Assembly: GCF_035590735.1 (NCBI RefSeq)
Contig: NZ_CP141595.1
Coordinates: forward strand, 2,637,001-2,701,000
DNA: 64,000 nucleotides
Reading direction: 5' to 3'
From: Rossellomorea aquimaris
GTDB lineage: Bacteria > Bacillota > Bacilli > Bacillales > Bacillaceae_B
Part shown: positions 7,958 through 16,310 of the stretch, piece after piece
Numbering within the stretch: the stretch's first letter is position 1
How the letters are laid out: each line of letters opens with the position of its first letter
Notes under the pieces: generated by a model
Told to the model about the DNA's origin: nothing
The model's database searches: none
What the model saw: only the letters and a program-made list of their open reading frames with translations
Made by a program: the position numbers and the translations under genes

Positions 7958-8721
7958 ACTTCCTTCTCCAATCGTTTTCTAAGTAAGTGAGACACACCGT
8001 AAAATGCCAACGTAACCCAAACAGCCAGCCACAGGCCTTCTACGATCGCTGTCACGATAAACATAAAGATCACGAGGAAATACAACCGTCTCATCCGCGA
8101 GCTCCAATGGGAAGAAACGACCTCATGTTTTATCCAAAAGTACAGAATAAATTGAATGAAGAACGAAACAAAAAACCAGCCTAAGAAATTTTGAGTTGGA
8201 ATATCATAATACATCCCATCCTCATCCCATATCCAGTACTCCCTGCCTTTGAATGCTACCGGATCAATAATCAAGTCCATCGTCACCGCTAAAAGGGACG
8301 TAACCGTGCTATAAATAAACGCTCCCATTACAGTCTTTCTTTGATCTAGCAGAAATTCATAGTGTGCCATACTCGTAAAGATCACCATGACCCAGGCAAA
8401 ACCTATGGTGATGGGTACGCCAACCAGTTGAATGCCAAAGTCTTTTTCATAATGGTAAGAACCAAATATCAGACCATAATGAACACCTAAAGACTCTGCA
8501 AAAATCGTAAGCAGCATTATACACATCGCTATGATGGCCCCAATTTGTCCTCCGAATTTCCTCATTGCATAAAGAATAGCCAAAAAACCGGCCAAATATA
8601 AAAAAACGGCATTCGCCCATTGAAGGGATGGTGGAAGCCAATCGAGAGAAACGAGAATGATCCCTACTCCGTACCATATTAAAAACACAATCCAAATCCA
8701 TTCCTGCCATTGTTTAGTCAT
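7954..8721 (-). CDS. CruF-like carotenoid biosynthesis membrane protein (DUF422)
   Basis: A 255-residue integral membrane protein with about seven hydrophobic helices, of the DUF422/CruF type. CruF proteins hydrate the psi end of acyclic carotenoids, creating the hydroxyl that a glycosyltransferase then uses. Seen: 'ESLGVHYGLIFGSYHYEKDFG' and 'AVTMDLIIDPVAF', typical of this family, with acidic and His residues at helix ends. ATG 8721 is chosen because CAGGGAGGCAAAGA lies just upstream; an ATG at 8760 lacks such a site. First gene of the carotenoid operon; the divergent MATE gene starts about 155 nt away. Confidence 0.78.
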   Translation of the reverse strand: MTKQWQEWIWIVFLIWYGVGIILVSLDWLPPSLQWANAVFLYLAGFLAILYAMRKFGGQIGAIIAMCIMLLTIFAESLGVHYGLIFGSYHYEKDFGIQLVGVPITIGFAWVMVIFTSMAHYEFLLDQRKTVMGAFIYSTVTSLLAVTMDLIIDPVAFKGREYWIWDEDGMYYDIPTQNFLGWFFVSFFIQFILYFWIKHEVVSSHWSSRMRRLYFLVIFMFIVTAIVEGLWLAVWVTLAFYGVSHLLRKRLEKEV

Positions 8722-8876
8722 TCTTTGCCTCCCTGACAACTTAATCTTTTCAACACCCATTATATAAGAGTGATGCGTTAAAATGCATATGTGACTCTCT
8801 ATTACTTGAAAATGTGATACAGTATGATAGTGAATTTATCATATGTTCAAGGACGTTTAGCAAAGGAGTTCATTCT

Positions 8877-10244
8877 ATGAGAGAAACACACACTCTTAAA
8901 GATAAAATCAAACAGTTGTCCCTTATACTCATCCCCATTCTGGTCACCCAGCTTGGAATGTTTGCGATGAATTTCTTTGACACCATCATGTCAGGAAAGT
9001 ATTCTCCCACCGACCTGGCAGGTGTCGCCATAGGTTCCTCCCTTTGGGTTCCGGTATTTACAGGGTTAAGTGGCATCCTTCTCGCGGTTACCCCAATCGT
9101 CGCTCAATTAATAGGAGGAGGAAATAAGAAGGATGTTCCTCACACTGTGCTTCAAGGTGTCTATTCTGCCATTGCTCTATCACTTTTCGTGATGATAGTC
9201 GGGGCATTCGTTCTTAATCCAATTCTGAACGGAATGAATATAGAAACACAGGTCCGTACTGTAGCCAAGGATTACCTTATCGGACTTTCGTTTGGAATGA
9301 TTCCATTGTTCATCTATAATGTGCTGAGATCGTTTATTGATGCTTTAGGAATGACAAGGGTCACCATGTTTATTACATTGCTTTCTCTTCCGGTCAATGT
9401 GGTATTTAATTATATACTGATTTTCGGAAAACTCGGTTTCCCTGCATTAGGAGGAGTAGGCGCGGGTTATGCATCAGCCATCACCTATTGGGTCATTACT
9501 CTCATTGCCTTTTGGGTCGTGCATGCGAAAAGTCCTTTTAACCAATTCTTTGTCTTTAAAACCCTTCATAAGCCAAATCTTCTCAAGTGGAAAGAGCTCT
9601 TTCAAATCGGGGTACCCATCGGTTTATCGATTTTCTTTGAAGTAAGCATTTTCTCTGCCGTTACTTTGTTAATGAGCAACTATGATACCGTTGTTATCGC
9701 AGCTCATCAAGCAGCAATCAATTTTGCATCCTTTCTCTATATGATCCCTCTTAGTATATCCATGGCATTAACCATTGTTGTAGGGTTTGAGGTAGGGGCG
9801 AAAAGGCTCCGGGATGCAAAGATCTACAGCTGGATGGGGGTAAGTTTCGCATTACTATTGGCAGTCATATATGGTGTGATCTTGCTCGTGTTCCGTTCAG
9901 AAATCTCACACCTTTATTCAGATGATGCATATGTATTGGAGTTAACGGCTCATTTCTTATTGTATGCCGTATTCTTTCAGCTATCAGATGCCATTCAGGC
10001 ACCGGTACAAGGGGCACTCAGAGGATACAAGGATGTTAATATCACCTTTATGATGGCACTCATATCCTATTGGGTCATTGGATTACCTCTGGGTTATGCC
10101 CTGGCTAACTACACTGACTTAGGTCCCTACGGATTTTGGCTCGGTCTGACATCCGGATTAACGGCAGGCGCCATAACATTGTCTGCCAGGCTATTATTCA
10201 TACAAAAAAAGTATCGAAAACAATACAGCCTTAAAAGTGAATAA
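8877..10244 (+). CDS. MATE family multidrug efflux transporter
   Basis: A 455-residue transporter with 12 predicted membrane helices in two homologous halves, of the NorM/YojI group that export cationic drugs using Na+ or H+. Seen: 'LIPILVTQLGMFAMNFFDTIMSG' in helix 1-2, 'GLSGILLAVTPIVAQLIGGG' and the second-half counterpart 'GVPIGLSIFFEVSIFSAVTL'. ATG 8877 follows AAAGGAG at good spacing; upstream in-frame ATG 8814 has no ribosome-binding site. It is divergent from the carotenoid operon and ends at a bidirectional terminator. Confidence 0.9.
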   Translation: MRETHTLKDKIKQLSLILIPILVTQLGMFAMNFFDTIMSGKYSPTDLAGVAIGSSLWVPVFTGLSGILLAVTPIVAQLIGGGNKKDVPHTVLQGVYSAIALSLFVMIVGAFVLNPILNGMNIETQVRTVAKDYLIGLSFGMIPLFIYNVLRSFIDALGMTRVTMFITLLSLPVNVVFNYILIFGKLGFPALGGVGAGYASAITYWVITLIAFWVVHAKSPFNQFFVFKTLHKPNLLKWKELFQIGVPIGLSIFFEVSIFSAVTLLMSNYDTVVIAAHQAAINFASFLYMIPLSISMALTIVVGFEVGAKRLRDAKIYSWMGVSFALLLAVIYGVILLVFRSEISHLYSDDAYVLELTAHFLLYAVFFQLSDAIQAPVQGALRGYKDVNITFMMALISYWVIGLPLGYALANYTDLGPYGFWLGLTSGLTAGAITLSARLLFIQKKYRKQYSLKSE

Positions 10245-10260
10245 ACCCCTAAGTGAAATC

Positions 10261-10298
10261 AATAGACACGGCAGATTCTTTTTTCTGCCGTGTCTATT
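10261..10298. terminator. Bidirectional terminator between MATE and SDR genes
   Basis: AATAGACACGGCAGA pairs perfectly with TCTGCCGTGTCTATT across an 8-nt T-rich loop. It sits between two convergent genes and can serve both. Confidence 0.85.
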
Positions 10299-10305
10299 CT
10301 TTCAA

Positions 10306-11079
10306 TCACTGACGAAATACCTTTCCCAGCACATCCTTGCCCCCTGTAACGGGAATGATGGAGCCGGTAATGAAATCAGATTCTTCTTTACAAAGAAAAG
10401 AAATGATCCTCGAAAGGTCTTCCCCTGTCCCTGGTCGTCCGACCGGAGTGCCCGGATCATGATATTCTTTTGCTTTATGGATCTCCTCTTCTTTCCATTC
10501 GCCTACGATATCTCCAGGGCAGATCATATTGGCGGTTATTCCATTACGAGCTTCTTCTATTGATATCGTTTTCGTAAAGGAAGCGAGTCCCGCTTTTGCT
10601 GCCGCAAACGCGGAACGATAGATCCAGCCTGGTGCAGTTTCAACTCGATCATATCCAAACGTAATGATTCTTCCCCAGTTCTTTTCACGCATTTTTGGAA
10701 TGATCAGCCTGGATAAATAAAAAACGCTATTTAAATTTCCATTCACTATGTAATTCCATTCTTCCGGGGAATAATCCGCAAATGACTTCCGCTCTTTCAC
10801 GTAAGGACCTGCATTATGAATTAAGATATCGATACTTTCCACTTCATTCCATATCTCCGTTACCATTCGTTCACATTCTTCCGGTACAGAAATATCACCT
10901 TTGATCGCTATTAATTTATTGTTAAATTTCTCCTTCAAGTGGGAAACAAGGTCCTTAACAAATTGATCGTTTTGCCTGTAGTTAATGATAACGGTATAGC
11001 CTTGTTTTGAGAATTCCTCTACCGTTCGCCGGCCGATCCCCTTCGACCCTCCCGTTATAAGTACAACTTTTTCTTTCAT
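10306..11079 (-). CDS. SDR family protein with catalytic Tyr replaced by Phe
   Basis: A 257-residue short-chain dehydrogenase/reductase fold. The NAD(P) motif TGGSKGIGR (about residues 9-17), 'HNAGPYV' (NAG motif) and a C-terminal 'ITGSIIPVTGG' are intact. The active-site YxxxK box, however, reads FAAAK, and the catalytic Ser segment reads 'ITFGYDR'. Tyr at the proton-transfer position is therefore missing, although a Tyr lies four residues earlier. The protein may bind nucleotide without classical reductase activity, or use another residue. ATG 11079 is chosen over the upstream GTG because GTGGAG lies 8 nt before it. Confidence 0.85.
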   Translation of the reverse strand: MKEKVVLITGGSKGIGRRTVEEFSKQGYTVIINYRQNDQFVKDLVSHLKEKFNNKLIAIKGDISVPEECERMVTEIWNEVESIDILIHNAGPYVKERKSFADYSPEEWNYIVNGNLNSVFYLSRLIIPKMREKNWGRIITFGYDRVETAPGWIYRSAFAAAKAGLASFTKTISIEEARNGITANMICPGDIVGEWKEEEIHKAKEYHDPGTPVGRPGTGEDLSRIISFLCKEESDFITGSIIPVTGGKDVLGKVFRQ

Positions 11080-11292
11080 CAAGCTCACTCCACGTACTCG
11101 TTATACTTCAATAGTAAGAATGATTAGGCTGAATTGCAAATGTGAGCTCCTAAATAGTGCGTACATGAACTTACACATACTATTCTTTTGAATATTTTTC
11201 CTAGTTGAGTGAAAACATAATTTCAAACCTTCTTTGCCGGGCTTGGTTGGTCAAATTGTGGACACCACTTTATTTTCAAGGAGGATAAACAC

Positions 11293-11320
11293 AAAAAAAC
11301 AACCTCTCCAAAAGAGAGGC
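11293..11320 (-). terminator. Terminator of the CAP-domain gene
   Basis: On the minus strand GCCTCTC and GAGAGGT form a stem followed by TGTTTTTTTG. Confidence 0.88.
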
Positions 11321-11341
11321 TGCTTTCATGGTTACGTTATA

Positions 11342-12154
11342 TTATTTACCAATGAACTGTTGAGTCCAGTAGTTACCGCTTTCTACATGTCCTACACCGA
11401 TATGAGTGTAGTTTGAGCTTAAGATATTTTTACGGTGACCATCACTGTCCATCCATGCTTGAACTACTTCTTCTGGAGTAGCTTGACCCATAGCGATGTT
11501 TTCACCAGCAGAGCTATATTGGATGCCGAACTGCTTCATCATGTCGAATGGTGAACCGTACGTCGGGCTATCGTGAGAGAAGTAGTTATTCGCTTGCATA
11601 TCACGAGACTTTTCACGTGCAACTTTGCTTAGCTCAGTATCTACCTTAAGAGCTGGAAGACCTTGTTTTGCACGCTCTTGATTTGTTAATTCCACTACTT
11701 TTTGCTCAAATTGGCTTAATTGACCTGTTTCTTCACTAGCCTGTTGTTCTGGTTGCTGTTGCTGTTCATTTGCTGCAGGAGCTGGTGCTGGTGCTGGTGC
11801 TTCTGCTTTTGGAGCTGGCGCCTCTGCTTTTGGTGCTTCTTCTTTAGGAGCTGGTGCTTGAGCTTCTGCTTTTGGTGCTTCCTTAGTAGGCGCTGGTGCT
11901 GCCTGAGCTTTAGGAGCTTGTCCTTTTAACAGCTCTTGTACATTAATATCCTTACCATCGATTTGGTATTTTGCTAGAGTATCTTGTACAAATTTATTTA
12001 AATCTTCTTGATTACCACTATATTTAAATGCGTTCACTTGTTGAGCAACCTTATCTGTCGGACATGGTGCTGCAGCGTCAGCTTTACCTGCCGCGAATGG
12101 TGCTGCTAATAAAGTGAATGCTGTTGCAGTTGAAATCATCATTTTCTTGTTCAT
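11342..12154 (-). CDS. Secreted CAP-domain (YkwD-like) protein
   Basis: A 270-residue exported protein. Order: signal peptide (residues 1-28, MNKKMM... ending AGKADA), a short helical region, a low-complexity linker of about 60 residues made of A/P/K/E repeats (APAPK-EAPKAEA type) and glutamines, then a CAP/SCP domain from about residue 147 to the end. Family landmarks are 'VVELTNQERAKQGLPAL', the metal-site His in 'YFSHDSPTYGSPF', 'GENIAMG' and 'WMDSDGHRKNIL'. CAP proteins of Bacillus are cell-wall-associated and of unclear enzymatic role. GGAGGAATTC lies upstream of the ATG. Monocistronic. Confidence 0.9.
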   Translation of the reverse strand: MNKKMMISTATAFTLLAAPFAAGKADAAAPCPTDKVAQQVNAFKYSGNQEDLNKFVQDTLAKYQIDGKDINVQELLKGQAPKAQAAPAPTKEAPKAEAQAPAPKEEAPKAEAPAPKAEAPAPAPAPAANEQQQQPEQQASEETGQLSQFEQKVVELTNQERAKQGLPALKVDTELSKVAREKSRDMQANNYFSHDSPTYGSPFDMMKQFGIQYSSAGENIAMGQATPEEVVQAWMDSDGHRKNILSSNYTHIGVGHVESGNYWTQQFIGK

Positions 12155-12474
12155 AAAAATGAATTCCTCCTTAGTGAATGTGTTTTTCCTTGCTGCACAT
12201 TCATCATACCACCCTGTTTTTGTTACATTTACGGGAGAACTTGGTAACTAGGAATCAATTGTTCTATTTTGAAAGACAATTACTCTATAGTACTATAGTA
12301 ATCACTGATTCCAGTAGGAAGAATTGTATTTCCGTAATGATTTACTTACATTTCCAATAGTTGTATTATTTAGTCCTGAAAACTAATAATTACCTGAATA
12401 TCAATATTGACAGCTTTCTAAAAGTCCTATCATTGTAACGGATGTTACAGTAACATTTCACAAAACATACGATT
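12155..12474. other. Gene-free interval with two palindromes
   Basis: About 320 bp upstream of the CAP gene and downstream of the rhodanese-like gene. It contains no convincing gene. Two palindromes stand out: CTATAGTACTATAG at 12285-12298 (perfect) and TGTAAC-GGAT-GTTACA at 12435-12450. Either could be an operator of the CAP gene; the second could also be a weak hairpin ending the rhodanese-like transcript. Confidence 0.4.
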
Positions 12475-12834
12475 TTATCCTAAAGATAGGTATTCGTTGC
12501 ATTTTTTGTCAGATTCAATGATAATATATCCTTCTACTTGAAAGCCAAGACGTTTTAATTGTCTAACCCCTACATTGCATTCAATAAGATTACTCCCCAT
12601 TACCATGATAGGACCCTCAGGGATATCGTGGTAATGCCTTCTTAAATATCCGCATGGGATCGCTACAATATTATCGCAATCTTCCTTAGATGAATCTTGA
12701 TAATCCCGTACATCCACCACTACACTTTGGGAAGTCACTACAAGAGAAGACCATTGTTTTGCTCTAACGGGAAAATATCGATAGTACATCATATAAGAAA
12801 GGACACTAAATAGAAGTAAGATTATTACTAGCAT
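12475..12834 (-). CDS. Membrane-anchored rhodanese-like protein lacking the active-site Cys
   Basis: A 119-residue protein with one N-terminal membrane helix (residues 2-20) and a single rhodanese-like domain ('VVVDVRDYQDS' through 'QLKRLGFQVEGYI'). In active rhodaneses the loop after the fourth strand carries a persulfide-forming Cys (PIVVYC.SG.RS); here it reads PIMVMGSNLIEC, so Gly occupies the catalytic position and a Cys sits six residues later. It is probably a sulfur-binding or regulatory relative rather than a classical sulfurtransferase. A palindrome lies inside its promoter. Monocistronic. Confidence 0.7.
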   Translation of the reverse strand: MLVIILLLFSVLSYMMYYRYFPVRAKQWSSLVVTSQSVVVDVRDYQDSSKEDCDNIVAIPCGYLRRHYHDIPEGPIMVMGSNLIECNVGVRQLKRLGFQVEGYIIIESDKKCNEYLSLG

Positions 12835-12870
12835 ACTGGCATCATCCTTTTTAATAATCTAATCCTCATT

Positions 12871-12890
12871 ATATACCTGTGTAGGTATAT
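12871..12890 (-). promoter_or_regulatory. Palindromic operator in the rhodanese promoter
   Basis: ATATACC-TGTGTA-GGTATAT is a perfect 7-bp inverted repeat, with CCTC/GAGG extending it across a 3-nt bulge. On the minus strand a consensus -10 (TATAAT) overlaps its edge, and the spacer toward a weak -35 (TTCCTC) contains the rest. Binding there would block RNA polymerase. CsoR/CstR-type repressors use ATACC...GGTAT half-sites and control rhodanese genes in other Firmicutes; assignment to that family is inference. Confidence 0.5.
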
Positions 12891-13000
12891 GAGGAAGGAA
12901 AATGCTCAGAAAGAGATGATTTGTTTATTTTCTGATACTTCATCATGATTGGATATTCAATGTCTGCACTCAGTAATACATGCTTAACGTTTAAATGTCT

Positions 13001-13282
13001 TTATGTATCTACGTTCAATTGTGAGACCATTTCAAGATGTACCTCTATTAATGAAGCTTTCTCTTCACTCGTCAGATCCGATTCAATGATTCTCTTGGTA
13101 GCTGAGAGGTATTTTTCTTCTTTTGATTTACGCACTCTTGGATGACTATTTCCGTCCAATAGTTCTCGTTTAATGGTTTCCTTCAGGATCATTTCTGAAG
13201 AAGTACCCTCACTTATTAATAATCGGTTTTTCCATATCTGCCTGTAGGCCTCTAATAATGCATCGAATGATTCTAAACTCAT
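13001..13282 (-). CDS. Hypothetical small helical protein
   Basis: A 93-residue charged, probably all-helical protein. No signal, membrane segment or recognised motif is visible. The ATG lies about 60 nt from the divergent zinc-ribbon gene. I do not recognise the family. Confidence 0.55.
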   Translation of the reverse strand: MSLESFDALLEAYRQIWKNRLLISEGTSSEMILKETIKRELLDGNSHPRVRKSKEEKYLSATKRIIESDLTSEEKASLIEVHLEMVSQLNVDT

Positions 13283-13353
13283 GAACCAACAACCTTTACA
13301 TAAAAATTATATTTATTAAGCATACTAGAAAAAAACAAAGAAAGGTGATGTAT

Positions 13354-13599
13354 ATGACTACACCCTACCGCTGTCCCAGCTGTAAAACGAATCGCACTCG
13401 GTTTAATATTATACAACAAGTATCTCAGAGTGTGAAACTCGATCCTGCCTCTGGAGAAGTTGTTCAAAGTTATGAAGAAGGGCAGCTCGAGCCTTTTCAT
13501 CTAGCATACAATGGACCGGATTTAAAAGTACAATGTGCCGCTTGCGGATTAGTAGAGGATGAGATGACGTTTAAGAAATTTGGAGAAAGTACGATGTAA
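13354..13599 (+). CDS. Small zinc-ribbon protein
   Basis: An 81-residue protein with two knuckles, CPSC near residue 7-10 and CAAC near residue 62-65, which together form a four-Cys zinc ribbon. The middle carries 'QSVKLDPASGEVVQSYEEG', a pattern of a beta hairpin. ATG 13354 is preferred because AAAGGTGAT precedes it by about 5 nt. The function is unknown. It ends at a bidirectional terminator shared with the EmrB-type transporter gene. Confidence 0.65.
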   Translation: MTTPYRCPSCKTNRTRFNIIQQVSQSVKLDPASGEVVQSYEEGQLEPFHLAYNGPDLKVQCAACGLVEDEMTFKKFGESTM

Positions 13600-13605
13600 T
13601 TCATT

Positions 13606-13670
13606 TTAAAAAGGGGTAACTGGTTGGCTCTGTGTTTGAGTACAGATCCACCCGGTCACCCCCTTTTCTT
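13606..13670. terminator. Bidirectional terminator
   Basis: AAAAGGGGTAACTGG and CCGGTCACCCCCTTTT are arms of an imperfect hairpin with an inner stem. It is flanked by A and T runs and lies between convergent genes. Confidence 0.75.
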
Positions 13671-13688
13671 ATATAGAACTGGACCCAA

Positions 13689-15308
13689 TCAATGATTGGA
13701 TGCTTCTTTAAGCTTTGTTTCTTTCTCTTCTTCAGTTACATCTTTATTCGACATACGTAAAGGGATTTCATTCATAAAGAAGGTTAATACAAAACCAACA
13801 AGAAGAATGATAGCACCAATAAAGAAGACATTCGTTAAAGCGAAACTTAACGACTCTCTCACTCCTTCGAGTATGGTTGCGTAAATCCCTTGGAATTCTT
13901 TAGGCAATGTTGATTGTAATTCTTTTAATTTCTCACCATTCATAATGTTTTGAGGATCCTGAAGCTCCTTCAGCACTCCTGATGTTTCAGGATTCGTAAG
14001 TAGAGGAGAGTCTTTCACTTCAGACATTTTCTCAGTCATCTTTGAAGACATGGAAGTATTCATCACGGTACCCATGATAGCTACACCAATCGTACCGCCG
14101 ATTTGTCTGAATAATTGAGTCGCAGCGGTAGCCACACCAAGGAACTTATGCTGAACAGCGTTTTGAACCGTTAAAGTGAACACAGGGAAGCTCAGCCCAA
14201 GACCTGTTCCTACTATAATAATATTGATTAAAGCCGTTGTATTGGTTGTGTTCGTATTCATAAAGGATAAAAGAATCATTCCTGCACTCATTACGAACAA
14301 ACCGATCAGGGCTAGAAATTTATATCTCCCTGTCTTCGTGATGATCTGCCCACCAACTGTACTTGCAATCACCATACTTAATGTCATCGGCATCATCACC
14401 AAGCCCGACTTAGTGGCAGATGTCCCCATGACCCCCTGAATAAAGAACGGCATATACATGATGGCTCCAAACATCCCGGCACCCAGGATAAATCCAATGA
14501 TATTGGATAACGTGAAGATTTTATTCTTGAACAATTGAAGTGGAAGAACGGGATTGCTTGCTTTCTTTTCCGTAATGATAAATAAGACAAAAAATAACAC
14601 CGTTGCAGACAGTAATCCTATTATCGGAAGGGAAAACCATTCATAATCATTGCCACCCCACGTGAAGGCCAATAGTAATGGGATAATCGTCAGAGTAAGC
14701 ATAATGGAACCTAAGTAGTCTACTTTCAATCCTCTATTAGGTTTCTGTGAAGGAAACATTTTATAAATCATTCCAAAAGCAACGAAACCTACTGGAAGGA
14801 AGACCCAAAATACCCAGTGCCAGTCTGCATTATCAACAATCCAGCCACCTAATGTTGGGCCGAACACACTTGCGAGACCAAATACACTACTCATCAAACC
14901 TTGCCATTTCCCTCTTTCCCGAGGCGAAAATAGGTCTCCTACTGCCGTAAACGCAGTAGACATGATCATCCCGGCTCCAAAGCCCTGAATCCCCCTGAAG
15001 ATGATTAATTGAAGGATGGAAGAAGAAAGTCCATTCAAGAATGACCCGATCATAAAGACACCAATACCAAGGAGGATGAACGGCTTTCTTCCATACATAT
15101 CCGATAATTTCCCTACTAATATTGCTGTTACCGAACTGGTTAACATAAAGATTGTAAATACCCAGCTATAGTAGTCAATCCCGCCGATTTCAGAAATGAT
15201 TCGTGGTAAAGCGGTTCCCACTATCGTTTGATTCAATGCTGCGAATAACATGGCTGACATGATGGCTATCATGATCATTACTTTTTTTCGATGTTCTAAG
15301 TGCTCCAT
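13689..15308 (-). CDS. DHA2-family MFS drug efflux transporter (EmrB/QacA type)
   Basis: A 539-residue transporter with 14 predicted membrane helices. DHA2 signatures seen: 'ALNQTIVGTALPRI' at residues 24-37, motif A 'GKLSDMYGRKPFILLG', and 'GAGMIMSTAFTAVGDLFSPRERGKWQG'. A large extracytoplasmic loop with many polar residues sits before the last helix. Such proteins expel hydrophobic drugs in exchange for protons. The upstream MarR gene is 114 nt away on the same strand, with palindromes before both genes, so it is probably the cognate repressor. Confidence 0.92.
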   Translation of the reverse strand: MEHLEHRKKVMIMIAIMSAMLFAALNQTIVGTALPRIISEIGGIDYYSWVFTIFMLTSSVTAILVGKLSDMYGRKPFILLGIGVFMIGSFLNGLSSSILQLIIFRGIQGFGAGMIMSTAFTAVGDLFSPRERGKWQGLMSSVFGLASVFGPTLGGWIVDNADWHWVFWVFLPVGFVAFGMIYKMFPSQKPNRGLKVDYLGSIMLTLTIIPLLLAFTWGGNDYEWFSLPIIGLLSATVLFFVLFIITEKKASNPVLPLQLFKNKIFTLSNIIGFILGAGMFGAIMYMPFFIQGVMGTSATKSGLVMMPMTLSMVIASTVGGQIITKTGRYKFLALIGLFVMSAGMILLSFMNTNTTNTTALINIIIVGTGLGLSFPVFTLTVQNAVQHKFLGVATAATQLFRQIGGTIGVAIMGTVMNTSMSSKMTEKMSEVKDSPLLTNPETSGVLKELQDPQNIMNGEKLKELQSTLPKEFQGIYATILEGVRESLSFALTNVFFIGAIILLVGFVLTFFMNEIPLRMSNKDVTEEEKETKLKEASNH

Positions 15309-15348
15309 TTTTAAGTCTCCCTTAATATTTATAATAAGAATAATTCAC

Positions 15349-15360
15349 TTACTTAAGTAA
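15349..15360 (-). promoter_or_regulatory. Candidate MarR-type operator before the transporter gene
   Basis: TTACTTAAGTAA is a perfect 12-bp palindrome 41 nt upstream of the transporter start. It shares the ACT.AAGT core with the palindrome in front of the MarR gene. Confidence 0.5.
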
Positions 15361-15422
15361 TTTAGCATAATAGAAGGGATGACCCAATCCGGTCAACCCT
15401 TGATCTCTCATGCTTACACTTA

Positions 15423-15845
15423 TTACTTGCGATTTGATGCTAATAGTTTTTCAAAAAGTTCAATCAGGTGATTTATCTCTTCTTTATCAAATTTCACAAA
15501 TAATTCCTGAAAATATTGAGTCTTTTTTTCTTCACATTGAGAAAGCATTTCTTCGCCCTGAGGTGTCAGAGCTAACTCTACTACTCTACGATCTTCATTA
15601 GAACGCATTCTTGTGATATAGCCTTTTTCTACTAATGTATCTGTAATGGAAGTAATGTGACTTGCCGATACTTCCATACGTTTGGATATTTCAGAGGATT
15701 TCAATGCGCCATTCTCGCTAATCAGCTGAAGTACCCGAAATTCTCCATTGGAAATGAATTCACCAAAAATGGTTCGAATATCTGATTTCATCATTCTAAA
15801 AACGGATCTGAATAACCCCTCTAATTCGTACATTTCTTTTCCCAC
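15423..15845 (-). CDS. MarR family transcriptional regulator
   Basis: A 140-residue winged-helix regulator. 'GALKSSEISKRMEVSASHITSITDTLVEKGYITRMRSNEDRRVVELALTPQGEEM' gives the HTH, recognition helix and wing with the DRR motif, around residues 47-100; flanking helices form the dimer interface. MarR proteins bind palindromes and release them on ligand binding. It is transcribed ahead of the DHA2 transporter, and a near-perfect 19-bp palindrome lies upstream, consistent with autoregulation. Confidence 0.9.
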   Translation of the reverse strand: MGKEMYELEGLFRSVFRMMKSDIRTIFGEFISNGEFRVLQLISENGALKSSEISKRMEVSASHITSITDTLVEKGYITRMRSNEDRRVVELALTPQGEEMLSQCEEKKTQYFQELFVKFDKEEINHLIELFEKLLASNRK

Positions 15846-15881
15846 AAAAAATCGACCTTTCTCACTTCTACACTTAATAAA

Positions 15882-15900
15882 TAGTTCACTAAGTTAACTA
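15882..15900 (-). promoter_or_regulatory. Candidate MarR autoregulatory operator
   Basis: TAGTTCACTAAGTTAACTA is a 19-bp palindrome with eight of nine pairs matching around a central A. It lies 37 nt before the MarR start. Confidence 0.6.
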
Positions 15901-15936
15901 TTATAGTTTAACCATTTTCTTCTGCCCTGTCAATGG

Positions 15937-16299
15937 TTATGATCCCGTCAAGACCATGACGGTTCTGACTCCCACCCTGGAGAATAAAATGATACTTATG
16001 GATAGTCCGATCCCGCATAGAATTCCGGTCAGCAACCGTAACGAATTGGTACTCGTTCTCCACTTCCACTTCTGGGTGTATCCATCTGCCAGTAGAGGGA
16101 TGATGAGCATCCCCACATAAAGCAAATGAACGAATGTTACCAAAGGGAAATACAACCAAACGAATGGGATCCCGATTAGGATTCCCACAAGAATACCCAT
16201 ACAGCGGAAACATAAGGGGAATTGTTTCCCCCTGACGACGAGTGAACGTTCTCGTATTCTATGACAGGGCATAAAAGATAATGTAAGGATGCCTTTCAC
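15937..16299 (-). CDS. DUF2085 membrane protein
   Basis: A 120-residue membrane protein with about three helices. The DUF2085 signature is clear: 'CHRIRERSLVVRGKQFPLCFRCMGI' gives the conserved CH, CxRC pattern near residues 12-34, which could be a metal-binding cluster at the membrane surface. The start is GTG 16299, set by AGGAGG seven nt upstream. It follows the Cys-rich membrane protein gene by about 11 nt and the COG0523 GTPase gene, so all three are probably one operon. The function is unknown. Confidence 0.75.
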   Translation of the reverse strand: MKGILTLSFMPCHRIRERSLVVRGKQFPLCFRCMGILVGILIGIPFVWLYFPLVTFVHLLYVGMLIIPLLADGYTQKWKWRTSTNSLRLLTGILCGIGLSISIILFSRVGVRTVMVLTGS

Positions 16300-16310
16300 T
16301 CTATTCCCTC

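Noticed and set aside
11720..11929. Open frame rich in Trp, Cys and Phe on the plus strand
   Set aside because: It is a shadow of the Ala/Pro/Glu-rich linker of the CAP-domain protein.
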